From Betaproteobacteria bacterium (GTDB taxonomy: Bacteria > Pseudomonadota > Gammaproteobacteria > Burkholderiales > JAEUOS01): a stretch of DNA of 64,000 bases. This document shows positions 19,866 to 33,513 of the stretch, piece after piece. The stretch covers positions 1 to 64,000 of the forward strand of contig JAQGMJ010000040.1 of the NCBI GenBank assembly GCA_028292405.1, in the 5' to 3' direction. How positions within the stretch are numbered: the stretch's first letter is position 1; each line of letters opens with the position of its first letter. A program made the position numbers and the translations under genes. Under the pieces are notes generated by a model that did no database searches, was not told the DNA's origin, and saw only the letters and a program-made list of their open reading frames with translations.

Positions 19866-20351
19866 TCATGGTGCTGCGCCTGTTTCGCGGACTTGCCGCG
19901 CGCGCGGGTCGTGCCGCCCCACGTTCAGGGCGAAGGTCGAGGGCTCGCCCTGCGCGGGACTGAGCATGCCGCGCAGCGTGTACCGGTTATCGATGTCCCC
20001 CGGTTGCAGAAAAACGCTGACCGAGGCATTCGGCGCGTAGCAGTGGCCGGCCATCACGTAGCAGTCGTCGGCCCAGGCCAGGGTGCCGGCCAGCTGGCGA
20101 AAGCGGTCGTCGCCGTATTCGAAGCGGCCGCCGGTGAGGATGGACGTGGCAAACAGCAGGCGCAGGCGGAAGTCGTGCTTTTCGCCGTCGCCGGCCTGGC
20201 CGTAGCCGCTGATGCGCAACTGGCCGGTCTGGCGCAGCACGCGGAAGTTCGCTGTCAGCGGAAACACCGCGCCGCCGTAGACGCAACTGCCGGTGCCGAC
20301 GTAGCGGCCGCTTTCCATCAAGGGCAGGCTCAACACCTTGCTTGGGTCCAT
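19866..20351 (-). CDS. Hypothetical protein
   Basis: ORF from MDPSKVLSLPLMESG; fills the gap before ribBA; no family recognised. Confidence 0.5.
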   Translation of the reverse strand: MDPSKVLSLPLMESGRYVGTGSCVYGGAVFPLTANFRVLRQTGQLRISGYGQAGDGEKHDFRLRLLFATSILTGGRFEYGDDRFRQLAGTLAWADDCYVMAGHCYAPNASVSVFLQPGDIDNRYTLRGMLSPAQGEPSTFALNVGRHDPRARQVRETGAAP

Positions 20352-20496
20352 TGCGCATTGAACAAGCCTGCAACTGTGCAACAGCAGGCGCGGAAATGCA
20401 AATTGCGCCGCCTGATAATGCCCACGGCGGCGGTCGCCGAGGGGCGCGCTCGGGTACAATGGATGCCCGTTGTTTTATGCAGTGCGAGAGGCGTTC

Positions 20497-21633
<1,137 letters not shown>

Positions 21634-21705
21634 GCGCCCGCTCTTGTTGATGTGGCCGCCTTGCGCGGCCATCCTTTTTGTTCGCACGTTCCACCGACAG
21701 AATTC

Positions 21706-22164
21706 ATGAGCCAGGATCAAGTCCAGTTCGACCAGCAGCTTGACGGCAGCGGCCTTTCGGTCGCCGTGGTGCAGGCACGCTTCAACGCGCAGATCGTCGA
21801 TGCGCTGGCCGATGGCTGCATCGGCGAGCTCAAGCGTCTGGGCGTGGCCAACATCGAACACGTGAAGGTGCCGGGCGCGCTGGAAATTCCGCTGGCGCTG
21901 CAGGCGCTGGCGATGACCGAACGCTTCGACTGCATGGTGGCGCTGGGTTGCGTCGAGCGCGGCGAGACCTATCATTTCGAACTGGTGTGCAACGACTCCG
22001 GCCGCGGCGTGATGGACGTGCAACTGGCCACCGGCATCCCGATCGCCAATGCCATCCTGACGGTGGAAAACGACGCGCAGGCGCGCGCGCGCGTTCCCAA
22101 GGGCGTGGACGCGGCGCGGGTGGCGGTGGAAATGGCTTGCACCCTGAAAGGCATCCAGCGATGA
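21706..22164 (+). CDS. ribH: 6,7-dimethyl-8-ribityllumazine synthase
   Basis: [35 protein letters not shown]. Confidence 0.95.
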   Translation: MSQDQVQFDQQLDGSGLSVAVVQARFNAQIVDALADGCIGELKRLGVANIEHVKVPGALEIPLALQALAMTERFDCMVALGCVERGETYHFELVCNDSGRGVMDVQLATGIPIANAILTVENDAQARARVPKGVDAARVAVEMACTLKGIQR

Positions 22165-22592
22165 AAAGCGCACGCCGCCGTTCGCGTGAATTCGCCGTCC
22201 AGGGCTTGTACCAGTGGCAGCTCAACGCCACCGATCCAACCCTGATCGCCGATGACCTGAAGCGTACCAAGGGCTTCGAGCAGGCCGACGAAAAGCATTT
22301 TCGCGAGTTGCTCTACGGCACCGTGGAACACGCGGAAAGCCTGCGCGCCGAGCTGCGGCCGTATCTGGACCGGCCGGTGAAGGAATTGAGCCCGGTCGAG
22401 CATGCGATCCTGCTGGTCGGGGTCTACGAGTTGAAGCACCATGTCGAAGTGCCGTACCGCGTGGTGATCAACGAATGCGTCGAGCTGGCCAAGACCTTCG
22501 GCGGTACCGACGGCTTCAAATACGTCAACGGCGTACTCGACAAGGCCGCCGCCGGCATGCGCGAAATCGAGATCAAGGGCGCGCGCAAGTAG
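22161..22592 (+). CDS. nusB: Transcription antitermination factor NusB
   Basis: [47 protein letters not shown]. Confidence 0.96.
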   Translation: MKSARRRSREFAVQGLYQWQLNATDPTLIADDLKRTKGFEQADEKHFRELLYGTVEHAESLRAELRPYLDRPVKELSPVEHAILLVGVYELKHHVEVPYRVVINECVELAKTFGGTDGFKYVNGVLDKAAAGMREIEIKGARK

Positions 22593-22607
22593 GCTGGGCG
22601 CTCAGGC

Positions 22608-23582
22608 ATGGCCTCCGAGTTCGACCTGATCGCCCGCTACTTCACCCGCCCGGCACACCGGGCTCGTTTGGGCGTCGGCGACGACTGCGCGCTGCTTGAT
22701 GTTACTCCCGGCTGCGAGCTGGCGATTTCCACCGACATGCTGGTGGCGGGCACGCATTTTTTTCCGGACGCCGACCCGCAGCGCCTCGGTCACAAGACCC
22801 TGGCGGTCAATCTCTCCGACCTGGCGGCGATGGGTGCCAAACCCGCTAGCGCCTTGCTTTCGCTGGCGTTGCCGGCGGCCGACGAGGCCTGGATCGCCGC
22901 TTTCGCGCGCGGTTTTTTTGCCCTGGCCGATGAGCATGGGGTCGAGCTGGTGGGTGGCGATACCACCCGCACGCCAAGCGGCGGAACGTTAACGTTGACT
23001 GTCACCATCCTCGGCGAAGTGCCGGCCAGCCAGGCGATACGGCGCAGCGGTGCAAAAGCGGGCGACGATATCTGGGTGTCGAATACCCTGGGCGATGCGG
23101 CGCTCGGCTTGGCGGTGCTGCAAGGCAAGGTGAATCTGGAGCAGTCCGAGCGCTACTACTGCATACAGCGGCTGGAAATGCCGGCACCGCGCATCGCCCT
23201 CGGCCTGGCCCTGCGCGGCATCGCGCACAGCATGCTGGATATCTCAGACGGTCTGGCGGGCGACCTGGCGCATATTGCGCGCGCCTCGGGTGTCAGCGCG
23301 CAAGTGGATGTCGATGTGCTGCCGCTGTCGCCCGCGCTGCGCGGCGTGGCGCGCGAACTGGCGCTGCAGTGCGCGCTGGCCGGCGGTGATGACTATGAAC
23401 TTTGTTTCACCGCGGCGGCGGAGCGGCGCACCGCCGTCGAGGCCGCGGGTACCGCGGCCGGCGTGAGCGTGACGCGCATCGGCAGCATCGTGCCGGCGGC
23501 TGCGGTGCCTGTGCGATTTGTCGATGGTGTTGGGCACGAACTCGCACTGCGCCTGGGCGGCTATGATCATTTCGGCGCCTGA
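22608..23582 (+). CDS. thiL: Thiamine-monophosphate kinase
   Basis: MASEFDLIARYF; GVGDDCALL; NLSDLAAMGAKP; GGDTTRTP; MLDISDGLAGDL. Confidence 0.95.
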   Translation: MASEFDLIARYFTRPAHRARLGVGDDCALLDVTPGCELAISTDMLVAGTHFFPDADPQRLGHKTLAVNLSDLAAMGAKPASALLSLALPAADEAWIAAFARGFFALADEHGVELVGGDTTRTPSGGTLTLTVTILGEVPASQAIRRSGAKAGDDIWVSNTLGDAALGLAVLQGKVNLEQSERYYCIQRLEMPAPRIALGLALRGIAHSMLDISDGLAGDLAHIARASGVSAQVDVDVLPLSPALRGVARELALQCALAGGDDYELCFTAAAERRTAVEAAGTAAGVSVTRIGSIVPAAAVPVRFVDGVGHELALRLGGYDHFGA

Positions 23583-24093
23583 GCCCGAAGATTCGCCGCC
23601 GCTGCGCCTGCGCCCGACGCTGGCGTGGATGCTGCGCGACCCGGCGCGTATCATCGCCTGCGGCTTTGGCAGTGGGCTGATCCGCCCGGCGCCGGGCACT
23701 TGGGGCACGCTGTTCGGCTGGGGCACCTTCGTGCTGTTTGCCCCCTTCGTGCAGGACTCCTGGCGCCTGGGTGTGGTGGCGCTGGCCTTTGTCGTCGGCG
23801 TATTTGCCTGCGGCCGGGCCGGGCGCGACCTCGGCATCGTCGATCATGGCGGCTTTGTCTGGGACGAGGTGGTGGCGATCTGGCTGGTGTTGGTCCTGGT
23901 GCCGCAGGATTGGCCTGCCCAACTGGCCGCTTTTCTGGTGTTCCGCCTTTTCGATATTCTCAAGCCGCAGCCGATCCGCTATTTCGACGCCAAGCTCAAA
24001 AGCGGCTTCGGCGTGATGTTTGATGACCTGCTGGCGGCGTTTTATACGCTGCTGGTGTTTGCCCTGCATGCGAGGATATTTGCCCATGGCTGA
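23563..24093 (+). CDS. pgpA: Phosphatidylglycerophosphatase A
   Basis: GSGLIRPAPGTWGTL; DHGGFVWDEVVAIW; FDILKPQPI. Confidence 0.93.
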   Translation: MIISAPEPEDSPPLRLRPTLAWMLRDPARIIACGFGSGLIRPAPGTWGTLFGWGTFVLFAPFVQDSWRLGVVALAFVVGVFACGRAGRDLGIVDHGGFVWDEVVAIWLVLVLVPQDWPAQLAAFLVFRLFDILKPQPIRYFDAKLKSGFGVMFDDLLAAFYTLLVFALHARIFAHG

Positions 24094-24574
24094 TACGCTG
24101 TCTTTGCTCGGTACCCTGGTTGGCGCGCGCCTGCAGGAACGCGGCCTGGCGCTGGCCTGTGCCGAGTCCTGTACCGGCGGCTGGGTGGCGCAAACCGTTA
24201 CTGCCGTGGCCGGCAGCTCGGCCTGGTTCGACCGCGGCTTTGTCACCTACTCCAACGCAGCCAAGCAGGACATGCTGGGGGTACCGGCCGCCACCCTGGC
24301 GCAATACGGCGCGGTCAGCGAAGAGACCGCGCACGCTATGGCGGTGGGAGCGCTCACTCACTCGCTGGCGCAGGTAGCGCTTTCGATTACCGGTATCGCC
24401 GGACCCACCGGCGGGACGCCGGAAAAGCCTGTCGGCCTGGTCTGCTTTGGCTGGGCCAACAATAAGAAAGAAGCGCGGACCGAGAGCGTGCGCTTCGACG
24501 GCGACCGTGAAGCGGTGCGGCACCAGGCGGTAATCCATGCCCTGCAGGGCCTACTCGCCCTGATCGGCGCTTAG
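24086..24574 (+). CDS. pncC: CinA C-terminal family nicotinamide-nucleotide amidohydrolase
   Basis: LACAESCTGGWVAQTVTAVAGSS; SITGIAGPTGGTPEKPVG. Confidence 0.93.
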   Translation: MADTLSLLGTLVGARLQERGLALACAESCTGGWVAQTVTAVAGSSAWFDRGFVTYSNAAKQDMLGVPAATLAQYGAVSEETAHAMAVGALTHSLAQVALSITGIAGPTGGTPEKPVGLVCFGWANNKKEARTESVRFDGDREAVRHQAVIHALQGLLALIGA

Positions 24575-24610
24575 CAAATTGAAAAGCCGCAACGGGATGC
24601 GCAAAATTGC

Positions 24611-24639
24611 TTGACCATGCTTTGCCCAGTAGTTACACT
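24611..24639 (+). promoter_or_regulatory. Candidate sigma-70 promoter of recA
   Basis: TTGACC (24611-24616), 17 bp spacer, TACACT (24634-24639). Confidence 0.55.
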
Positions 24640-24653
24640 GTATAAATGAACAG
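24638..24653. promoter_or_regulatory. LexA/SOS box of recA
   Basis: CTGT-ATAAATGA-ACAG matches CTGT-N8-ACAG and overlaps the candidate -10. Confidence 0.85.
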
Positions 24654-24849
24654 TTAAGGGCCGGTGAGCATTTTAGCGTGCTTCCCGCTGTTTGTCCGGG
24701 TCAAACCGGGTGTTGTCATCCCTTAAACCCTTAAGACTTACCTTCTCTAATTCATTCCGCCGACGGTTATTGGCGAGCCAGGACAAAAAATGCGACCCGC
24801 CTCCAAAAAGCCCGAAACGGAATCCAAAATTTTTCAAGGAAGCACTCTC

Positions 24850-25869
<1,020 letters not shown>

Positions 25870-25873
25870 GTCC

Positions 25874-26545
25874 ATGTGGCCGCGGCGGCGTCCCGCCGGC
25901 GCGGCGGATGACGACGGGTTCGAGCAGTGCGGCACCGCTTCGGCTTCTCCGGACGCCGGGGAAAGCGAAGCGGATGGCGCCGTCCCTGGTCCTGCCAGGT
26001 CCGGTCCCGCCAGGTCCGGTACTGCCGCCCGTTATTCGCGCGGCGGCTTCGACGCCCGCAGGAATGCGCCGGAAGAGCCGCTCAACGCGACGCAACTGCG
26101 CATGCGCGGCATCGCGCTGCTGGCGCGGCGCGAACACAGCCGCGCCGAACTGCAACAAAAACTCCGGCGTTATGCCGATGACGCAACCCTGATCGGGCAG
26201 GTGCTGGACCAGTTGCAGGCGGAAAAGCTATTGTCCGACCAGCGCTTTGCCGAGGGCGTGGCGCGGGTGCGCGGCGCGCGCTACGGCAGTGCCCGGGTCG
26301 CGCAGGATTTGCGCGCCAAGGGCGTCAGCGGCGAATTGGCGAATAGCCTGGTGCGCGACCTCAAGGCCAGCGAGGCCGAACGCGCGCAAGCAGCCTGGCA
26401 AAAACGTTTCGGCGAGGTGCCGGCGGATGCCGCCGAGCGTGCCAAGCAGATGCGCTTTCTACAGGCGCGCGGTTTCGCCTCGGAGGTCATCCACCGGGTG
26501 GTGCCCCGTGCCAGCCGGGCGGCGCCGGAAGACCACGAAGACTAA
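25874..26545 (+). CDS. recX: Regulatory protein RecX (start uncertain; long low-complexity N-terminal extension if 25874 is used)
   Basis: ALLARREHSRAELQQKL; LLSDQRFAEGVARVRGARYGSARVAQDLRAKGV; directly after recA. Confidence 0.9.
   Translation: MWPRRRPAGAADDDGFEQCGTASASPDAGESEADGAVPGPARSGPARSGTAARYSRGGFDARRNAPEEPLNATQLRMRGIALLARREHSRAELQQKLRRYADDATLIGQVLDQLQAEKLLSDQRFAEGVARVRGARYGSARVAQDLRAKGVSGELANSLVRDLKASEAERAQAAWQKRFGEVPADAAERAKQMRFLQARGFASEVIHRVVPRASRAAPEDHED
25994..26020. repeat. Short direct repeat (GCCAGGTCCGGT x2, period 15 bp) in the recX 5' region
   Basis: GCCAGGTCCGGT at 25994-26005 and 26009-26020. Confidence 0.7.
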
Positions 26546-26551
26546 ACCGCC

Positions 26552-29500
26552 TCAGGCGGCGCGGTGTCCCTGATGGGAATGCGGATGGGCGATCAGCGCC
26601 GCCGCTTCCATGGCTGTGAGGGGTTGGCCGAAGTAAAAGCCCTGCATTTCGCGGCAACCGTGCTGCAGCAGCTTATTCAGCTGGCGCTCGTTTTCCACCC
26701 CTTCGCCGAGCACGCGCAGGCCCAGGCTCTTGGCCAGGGCGATGGTGGCGCGCACGATAGCGTCGTCGTCGCTGTTGATGCCTGCATGGGGCCCGAGGTC
26801 GCGTACGAAAATGCGGTCGATCTTCAGCTTGTCCACCGGCATGCGCTTGAGATAGGCCAGGCTGGAGTAGCCGGTGCCGAAATCGTCGATGGTCAGCCCC
26901 ACACCCAGGTGGTGCAGCTCGTCCAGGGTGGCCAGGGCATGATCTTCATGGTGCATGAAGGCCGATTCGGTGATCTCCAACTCAAGGTCGGCCGCGGAGA
27001 GGCCGGTCTCGGCCAGCACCGTGCGCACCGCGGCGGGCAGATCGGTCTGGTGCAGTTGCAGGGTGGAGACGTTGACCACCATGCCGGGCACGGTCAGGCC
27101 GGTGAGCTTCCAGTCCGCCGCCTGCCGGCAGGCGTGGCGCAGCACCCACTCGCCCAACGGTACGATCAGGCCGGTCTCCTCGGCCACCGGAATGAATTCG
27201 TTGGGGCCGAGCAGGCCGCGCTCCGGGTGGCGCCAGCGCACCAGGGCTTCAAGCCCGATCAGGCGCGCGCCGTCTTCGCGGCCGAGTTCGAACTGCGGCT
27301 GGAAATACAGCACCAACTCGTCGGTCTTCAGCGCGCGGCGCAGGTCGTTCTCGATGAACAGGCGCGCCTCGGCCGCCCGCGTCATCTCGGTGGAAAAGAA
27401 ACGGAAGCAGTTGCGGCCGGCTTCCTTGGCCTGGTACATCGCCGTGTCCGCGTGCTTGAGCAGCGCCTCGGGGTCGGCGCCGTCTTCCGGGTACAGGCTG
27501 ATGCCGATCGAGGTGGAGATATACAGTTCGTGGCCGCCGGAGGTAAAGGGCTCGCTGGCGTTGGCGATGATCTTCTCGGCCACCTTCGAGCAGGCCCGCG
27601 GCGACTTGACGTCCGGCAGGACGATGACGAATTCGTCGCCGCCCAGGCGCGCCACCACGTCGCCTTCGCGGATGGCGCCGCGCAGGCGCTCGGTCAGCGC
27701 CTTCAGGATCTCGTCGCCGACAGTGTGGCCGAGCGAATCGTTGACGTTCTTGAAACGGTCGATATCGAGGAACATGAAGCCGACCATGCGCCCGGCGCGC
27801 TCGGCGCGGGCAATGGTCTGGCGCGTATGGTCGGCCAGCAGCACCCGGTTCGGCAGGCCGGTGAGCGGGTCGTACATCGCCAGCGCCCGTACCTTTTCCT
27901 CGGCGCGGCGGCGCAGGGTGACGTCGCGCGAATTGCTGATCACCCCGCCGATGGCCGCTTCGTTCATCGCGTTGGTGAAAATGGTCTCCATATTGCGCCA
28001 GGCCCCGCTCTTGTGGCGGAAGCGGTATTCGGCGCGCTGCACCGCGCCCGGCTCCAGCAGCACGCGGCGGTAGATGGTCAGCAGATCGGCGGCGTCCTCG
28101 GAATGCACATGGTCGATCTTGCTGGTGCCGATCAGGTCGGCCGGCTCGTAGCCCAGCATCGCCTCCACCGGCGGGCTGACGAAAATGAAACGCAGGTCGC
28201 CGTCGAGCACCGTCAGCGCGTCGGAAGAGCGTGCCATCAGGGAGCGCAGGCGCTGCTCGCTCGCTTCCAGGCGCAGTTGCGCCGCCTTGCGCTCGCGGAT
28301 GTCGCGGAAAAAGGCATAAAAGCGGCCGCCGTGCGCGTCGACGTAATTCAGGCTGGCCTCCAGCGGAATGACGTCGCCGCCCTTGGTCAGGTGCAGGGAC
28401 TCGAAGGCGCCGCGCGGCGCGTTCTGCACCGTCGATGCGTCCCAGACGGTGCCGACGATCAGGTCGCGCACATTGCGCCCGACGATCTCGTCGCGGGTAT
28501 AGCCGAGCATGCTGCAATAAGCGTCGTTTACGTCCAGGATGGTGCCGTCGCCGCCGCGTACCCAGAAGCCGTCGAAGGAGCGGTGCAGCACCATCTGGTA
28601 TTGCGACTCCAGTTCCTTTTCGTGGGTGACATCGTGGGCGAAGGCGACGAAGCCCTGCGACTCGCCGGCCGGCCCGCGGATCACCGCGGTGCTGGCGCGG
28701 ATCATCAGGCGGCTGCCATCGCGCCGTACGCGCTCCAGTTCCACGCCCTGCAGGCCCTGGCCGCGCCCGGCGTCGGCCAGGATGGCCTCGAATTCCGCTT
28801 CGCGCGCCGGCGGGACGGTCGGTGGGCGGCGGCCCAGCACCTCGATCGCATGCCAGCCGTACATTACGTGCGCCTGCGCGTTCCATGAGGTAAGGCGGCC
28901 CTCGAGGTCGACCGAATAGACCGCCACCGGCGCGCTCTGGATCAGGGTGTTGAGGAAGTGGTTGGAACTGGCCAGCGCGGCTTCGGCATCGAATCGCTCG
29001 GTGACGTCGGTGAAACTGGTGAGCAGCACCGGCCGGGTGCCGTAGCGCACCGGGTCGCAATTGACGATCACGCGCCGGCGCGCGTTGCTGGTGGTGCCCA
29101 TCGGCCGCAGCCAGACCTCGAGGTCGCGCACCTGGCCATCGCTGCGCAGGCGCTTCATCAGGCGGCCGCGGTCATCCGGGTCTTCATACAGGGTGTCGGT
29201 GCCGGGCAGAGGCGCGTTGGCCGCCACGCCGAACAGGGCACGGGCACGGCTGTTGGCCGCCAGCTGTTCGCCGGACTCGATCGAAATCAGCGCCAGGGCA
29301 ACCGGGGCGTTTTCCAGCACCAGGTCGAAGCGCGCCTCCACTTCGCTGCCTTGCGCCGAGTTGGGGCCCGTCGACGGCGCGCGGCGCATGCGCCACCACC
29401 AGGCAACGAGCGCGCCCGCCGCGGCTGTCAGGACCAGGGCCGCGCTGACCGCGGCCTCAGCGCGCCAGGCAAGGCTTTCGGCCGCCTGTGCCGCGTTCCA

Positions 29501-29623
29501 GGCGATGCCCGCGGCAACACCCGCTACGACGCGCGCAATCCGGGCAAAAACAGGCCGAACAAATCCGGCCGGCGCGCGGCGTAGGGGTGGGGAGGACGCG
29601 CGGCGCGTCTCGAAGAGGTTCAC
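26552..29623 (-). CDS. Multi-PAS GGDEF-EAL protein
   Basis: Several PAS/PAC segments, GGDEFVIVLPD, GLEALVRWRHPE, DDFGTGYSSLAYLKRMPVDKLKID. Confidence 0.96.
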   Translation of the reverse strand: MNLFETRRASSPPLRRAPAGFVRPVFARIARVVAGVAAGIAWNAAQAAESLAWRAEAAVSAALVLTAAAGALVAWWWRMRRAPSTGPNSAQGSEVEARFDLVLENAPVALALISIESGEQLAANSRARALFGVAANAPLPGTDTLYEDPDDRGRLMKRLRSDGQVRDLEVWLRPMGTTSNARRRVIVNCDPVRYGTRPVLLTSFTDVTERFDAEAALASSNHFLNTLIQSAPVAVYSVDLEGRLTSWNAQAHVMYGWHAIEVLGRRPPTVPPAREAEFEAILADAGRGQGLQGVELERVRRDGSRLMIRASTAVIRGPAGESQGFVAFAHDVTHEKELESQYQMVLHRSFDGFWVRGGDGTILDVNDAYCSMLGYTRDEIVGRNVRDLIVGTVWDASTVQNAPRGAFESLHLTKGGDVIPLEASLNYVDAHGGRFYAFFRDIRERKAAQLRLEASEQRLRSLMARSSDALTVLDGDLRFIFVSPPVEAMLGYEPADLIGTSKIDHVHSEDAADLLTIYRRVLLEPGAVQRAEYRFRHKSGAWRNMETIFTNAMNEAAIGGVISNSRDVTLRRRAEEKVRALAMYDPLTGLPNRVLLADHTRQTIARAERAGRMVGFMFLDIDRFKNVNDSLGHTVGDEILKALTERLRGAIREGDVVARLGGDEFVIVLPDVKSPRACSKVAEKIIANASEPFTSGGHELYISTSIGISLYPEDGADPEALLKHADTAMYQAKEAGRNCFRFFSTEMTRAAEARLFIENDLRRALKTDELVLYFQPQFELGREDGARLIGLEALVRWRHPERGLLGPNEFIPVAEETGLIVPLGEWVLRHACRQAADWKLTGLTVPGMVVNVSTLQLHQTDLPAAVRTVLAETGLSAADLELEITESAFMHHEDHALATLDELHHLGVGLTIDDFGTGYSSLAYLKRMPVDKLKIDRIFVRDLGPHAGINSDDDAIVRATIALAKSLGLRVLGEGVENERQLNKLLQHGCREMQGFYFGQPLTAMEAAALIAHPHSHQGHRAA

Positions 29624-29901
29624 GGATGTGGACGACGTCGGAGGGGGCGGCTATAAAGGAAGAGGTGGCTGATTTTGCGGGAAGTACGCGTGAAGTGCGA
29701 CAGGTCAATATGCTATTATCGTCAACCCTAAACGACTTGTCACCAGAGCTTCGTTGGCGGTTGCAAATAAGGGGTCGCAAATAAGTTTGTGCCGTGTTTT
29801 TCCGGTTCTTTATGCCGCCGGCGTATTTTCAGGTCTGGCGGGCGGCCCCCGAGGCAGGTTCGGGCCTTGTCCGCGGCACACTTTTGGCGCTTTCATATCC
29901 C

Positions 29902-30480
29902 ATGTCTTCCGCTGATCCCGGCGCGCCCGCCGTATCCGCCGGCCGCCGCCGGCTGCATACCCGGACCATTGTCGTCGAGGTCTTCGAGCGCGGTGACGGT
30001 CAGTTCGACGTCGAGGCGCGGCTTACCGACGTCAAGGACCACGACCTCAATCTGGCTTCCGGGGTGCGTCCGGCCGGCAGCCCGGTGCATGACATGCGCC
30101 TGAGCCTGTCGGTGGACCGCGACTTCAATGTCACGGCAGCAACGGGGAAATCCGCCATCGTGCCTTACCCCGGTACCTGCGAAACCATCGGTCCCGCCTA
30201 TGCGGCGCTCAAGGGCCTGAACCTGCTGAACAAATTCCGCGCCGCGGTGATGCAGGCGCTGGGCGGGACGCGCGGCTGCACCCATTTGAGCGAATTGGCG
30301 GGCCTGTTGCCGACCGCGGCGGTGCAGGCCGCCGCCGGCGTGCGGGTGCAGGACCCGCAAGTGCAGCCGTTCCAGCTGGACCGCTGTCATGCGCTGGTGA
30401 CCGACGGCGAGTCGGTGCGGCGCTACTACCCGCGCTGGTATCACCGCAAAAGCGCGGGCGCGCCACTCGATCCGGTCTGA
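29902..30480 (+). CDS. DUF2889 domain protein
   Basis: RRRLHTRTIVVEVFERGDGQFDVEARLTDVKDHD; conserved position before sucC. Confidence 0.75.
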   Translation: MSSADPGAPAVSAGRRRLHTRTIVVEVFERGDGQFDVEARLTDVKDHDLNLASGVRPAGSPVHDMRLSLSVDRDFNVTAATGKSAIVPYPGTCETIGPAYAALKGLNLLNKFRAAVMQALGGTRGCTHLSELAGLLPTAAVQAAAGVRVQDPQVQPFQLDRCHALVTDGESVRRYYPRWYHRKSAGAPLDPV

Positions 30481-30625
30481 GCGGGCGGCCCATCGACTAT
30501 GCGTATTCTTGACTATTCGCAAGGCCGGAAAATCCTGGCGCATCTTATGCTCGCGCCGTTCTCCGGGATCACGGATAATGCGGCGCTTAAATTGAATCCT
30601 GAACGATCAAGCTGAAGGGGCTGAC

Positions 30626-31810
<1,185 letters not shown>

Positions 31811-31821
31811 GAGGAACAGAC

Positions 31822-32706
31822 ATGTCGATTCTGATCAACAAAGACACCCGCGTGATGACCCAGGGCATCACCGGCAAGGCCGGCCAATATCACACCAAGA
31901 CGGGCAAGGAGTATGCGAACGGCCCGAATTGCTACGTTGCCGGCGTGAACCCGAAAAAGGCCGGCGAGGCCTACGAAGGCATTCCGATTTTCGGCTCCGT
32001 TGCCGACGCGAAAAAGCAGACCGGCGCCAACGTTTCGGTGATCTACGTGCCGCCGCCCTTCGCCGCCGCGGCGATCTGGGAAGCGATCGAGGCCGACCTG
32101 GACTTGGTCATCTGCATCACCGAGGGCATTCCGGTGCGCGACATGATCGAAGTGAAGGACAAGATGCGCAAGCAGAGGCGCAAGACCATCCTGGTCGGGC
32201 CGAACTGCCCCGGCGTCATCACTCCGGACGAAATCAAGATCGGCATCATGCCCGGCCATATCCACAAAAAGGGCAGAATCGGTGTGGTCTCGCGCTCCGG
32301 TACGCTGACCTATGAAGCGGTGGGCCAGTTGATGGACCTCGGGCTGGGCCAGTCTTCCTGCGTCGGTATCGGCGGTGATCCGGTGAACGGCATGAAGCAC
32401 GTCGAAGTGATGAAGCTGTTCAACGAAGACCCGGAAACCGATGCCGTCATCATGGTCGGCGAAATCGGCGGCGACGACGAGGAAACCTGCGCCCGCTGGA
32501 TCAAGGACAATATGAAAAAGCCGGTGGTCGGCTTCATCGCCGGGGTCACCGCGCCCCCGGGCAAACGCATGGGCCATGCCGGCGCCATCATTTCCGGCGG
32601 CAAGGGCACGGCGCAGGAAAAATTGAATATCATGGAAGAATGCGGCATCAAGGTCACTAAGAACCCCGCCGATATGGGCCGCCTGCTGAAGTCGGTCCTG
32701 AAGTAA
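31822..32706 (+). CDS. sucD: Succinyl-CoA ligase alpha subunit
   Basis: [47 protein letters not shown]. Confidence 0.98.
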   Translation: MSILINKDTRVMTQGITGKAGQYHTKTGKEYANGPNCYVAGVNPKKAGEAYEGIPIFGSVADAKKQTGANVSVIYVPPPFAAAAIWEAIEADLDLVICITEGIPVRDMIEVKDKMRKQRRKTILVGPNCPGVITPDEIKIGIMPGHIHKKGRIGVVSRSGTLTYEAVGQLMDLGLGQSSCVGIGGDPVNGMKHVEVMKLFNEDPETDAVIMVGEIGGDDEETCARWIKDNMKKPVVGFIAGVTAPPGKRMGHAGAIISGGKGTAQEKLNIMEECGIKVTKNPADMGRLLKSVLK

Positions 32707-32731
32707 AGACGCCTAAACAGGAGACGACAAA

Positions 32732-33463
32732 GTGGATCTCGCATCACCGGTATTCTGGCTGGCCCTGGGCCAGATCATCTGGATCAACATCATCTTGTCT
32801 GGCGACAACGCCGTGGTGATCGCTTTGGCGGCGCGCTCGCTGCCGCCGAAGCAGCAAAAACAGGCCATTATCTGGGGCTCGGGCGCCGCTGTCGTGCTGC
32901 GGATCCTGCTCACGCTGGTGGCGGCGTTGTTGCTCAATCTGCCCTACCTGCAGATCATCGGCGGACTTCTGCTGCTCTACATCGGCGTGCAATTGCTCGC
33001 CGAGGAAGAGGAAGAAGAGGGCGAAACCAAGGTCTACGGCACCATGATGGCGGCGGTACGCACCATCCTGATCGCCGATCTGGTGATGAGCCTGGACAAC
33101 GTCATCGCCGTGGCCCTGGCGGCGAAGATCGACGGAGTGGTCAACTACCCGCTGCTGATCATCGGCCTTGCCATCAGCATTCCGCTTGTGGTTTTCGGCT
33201 CGACGCTGATGATCAAGCTGATGGAGCGTTTCCCTGTGATCATCATGCTGGGCGCGGCGCTGATCGGCTGGGTGGCGGGCGATGCGATGACCCACGACGT
33301 GGCTATCAAGGACCTGTTCGTCGGCAACCAGGCCATCGCCTATGGGGTGAAAATCGGCTGTGCGGCACTGGTGATCGTAATCGGCAAGTGGCTTTGCAGC
33401 CGCTCTGCGAAGAATCATGTGGCGGCGGAAAGTCCGCCGATGGAGCAGAAATCAGGCGGCTAG
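32732..33463 (+). CDS. TerC family integral membrane protein (YjbE-like)
   Basis: IILSGDNAVVIALAARSLP; DLVMSLDNVIAVA; multiple TM segments. Confidence 0.92.
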   Translation: MDLASPVFWLALGQIIWINIILSGDNAVVIALAARSLPPKQQKQAIIWGSGAAVVLRILLTLVAALLLNLPYLQIIGGLLLLYIGVQLLAEEEEEEGETKVYGTMMAAVRTILIADLVMSLDNVIAVALAAKIDGVVNYPLLIIGLAISIPLVVFGSTLMIKLMERFPVIIMLGAALIGWVAGDAMTHDVAIKDLFVGNQAIAYGVKIGCAALVIVIGKWLCSRSAKNHVAAESPPMEQKSGG

Positions 33464-33476
33464 CCGGGGTTTCGGA

Positions 33477-33513
33477 AAAAAAGGCGCGAAAGAGTTTCTT
33501 TCGCGCCTTTTTT
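33477..33513. terminator. Rho-independent, potentially bidirectional terminator after terC
   Basis: Perfect 17-bp stem AAAAAAGGCGCGAAAGA-GTT-TCTTTCGCGCCTTTTTT. Confidence 0.93.

Noticed and set aside
20352-20496. FMN riboswitch upstream of ribBA
   Set aside because: Spacer is short and lacks the conserved RFN element sequence blocks.
26564-28888. 774-aa plus-strand ORF
   Set aside because: Antisense to the GGDEF-EAL gene, which has intact catalytic motifs.
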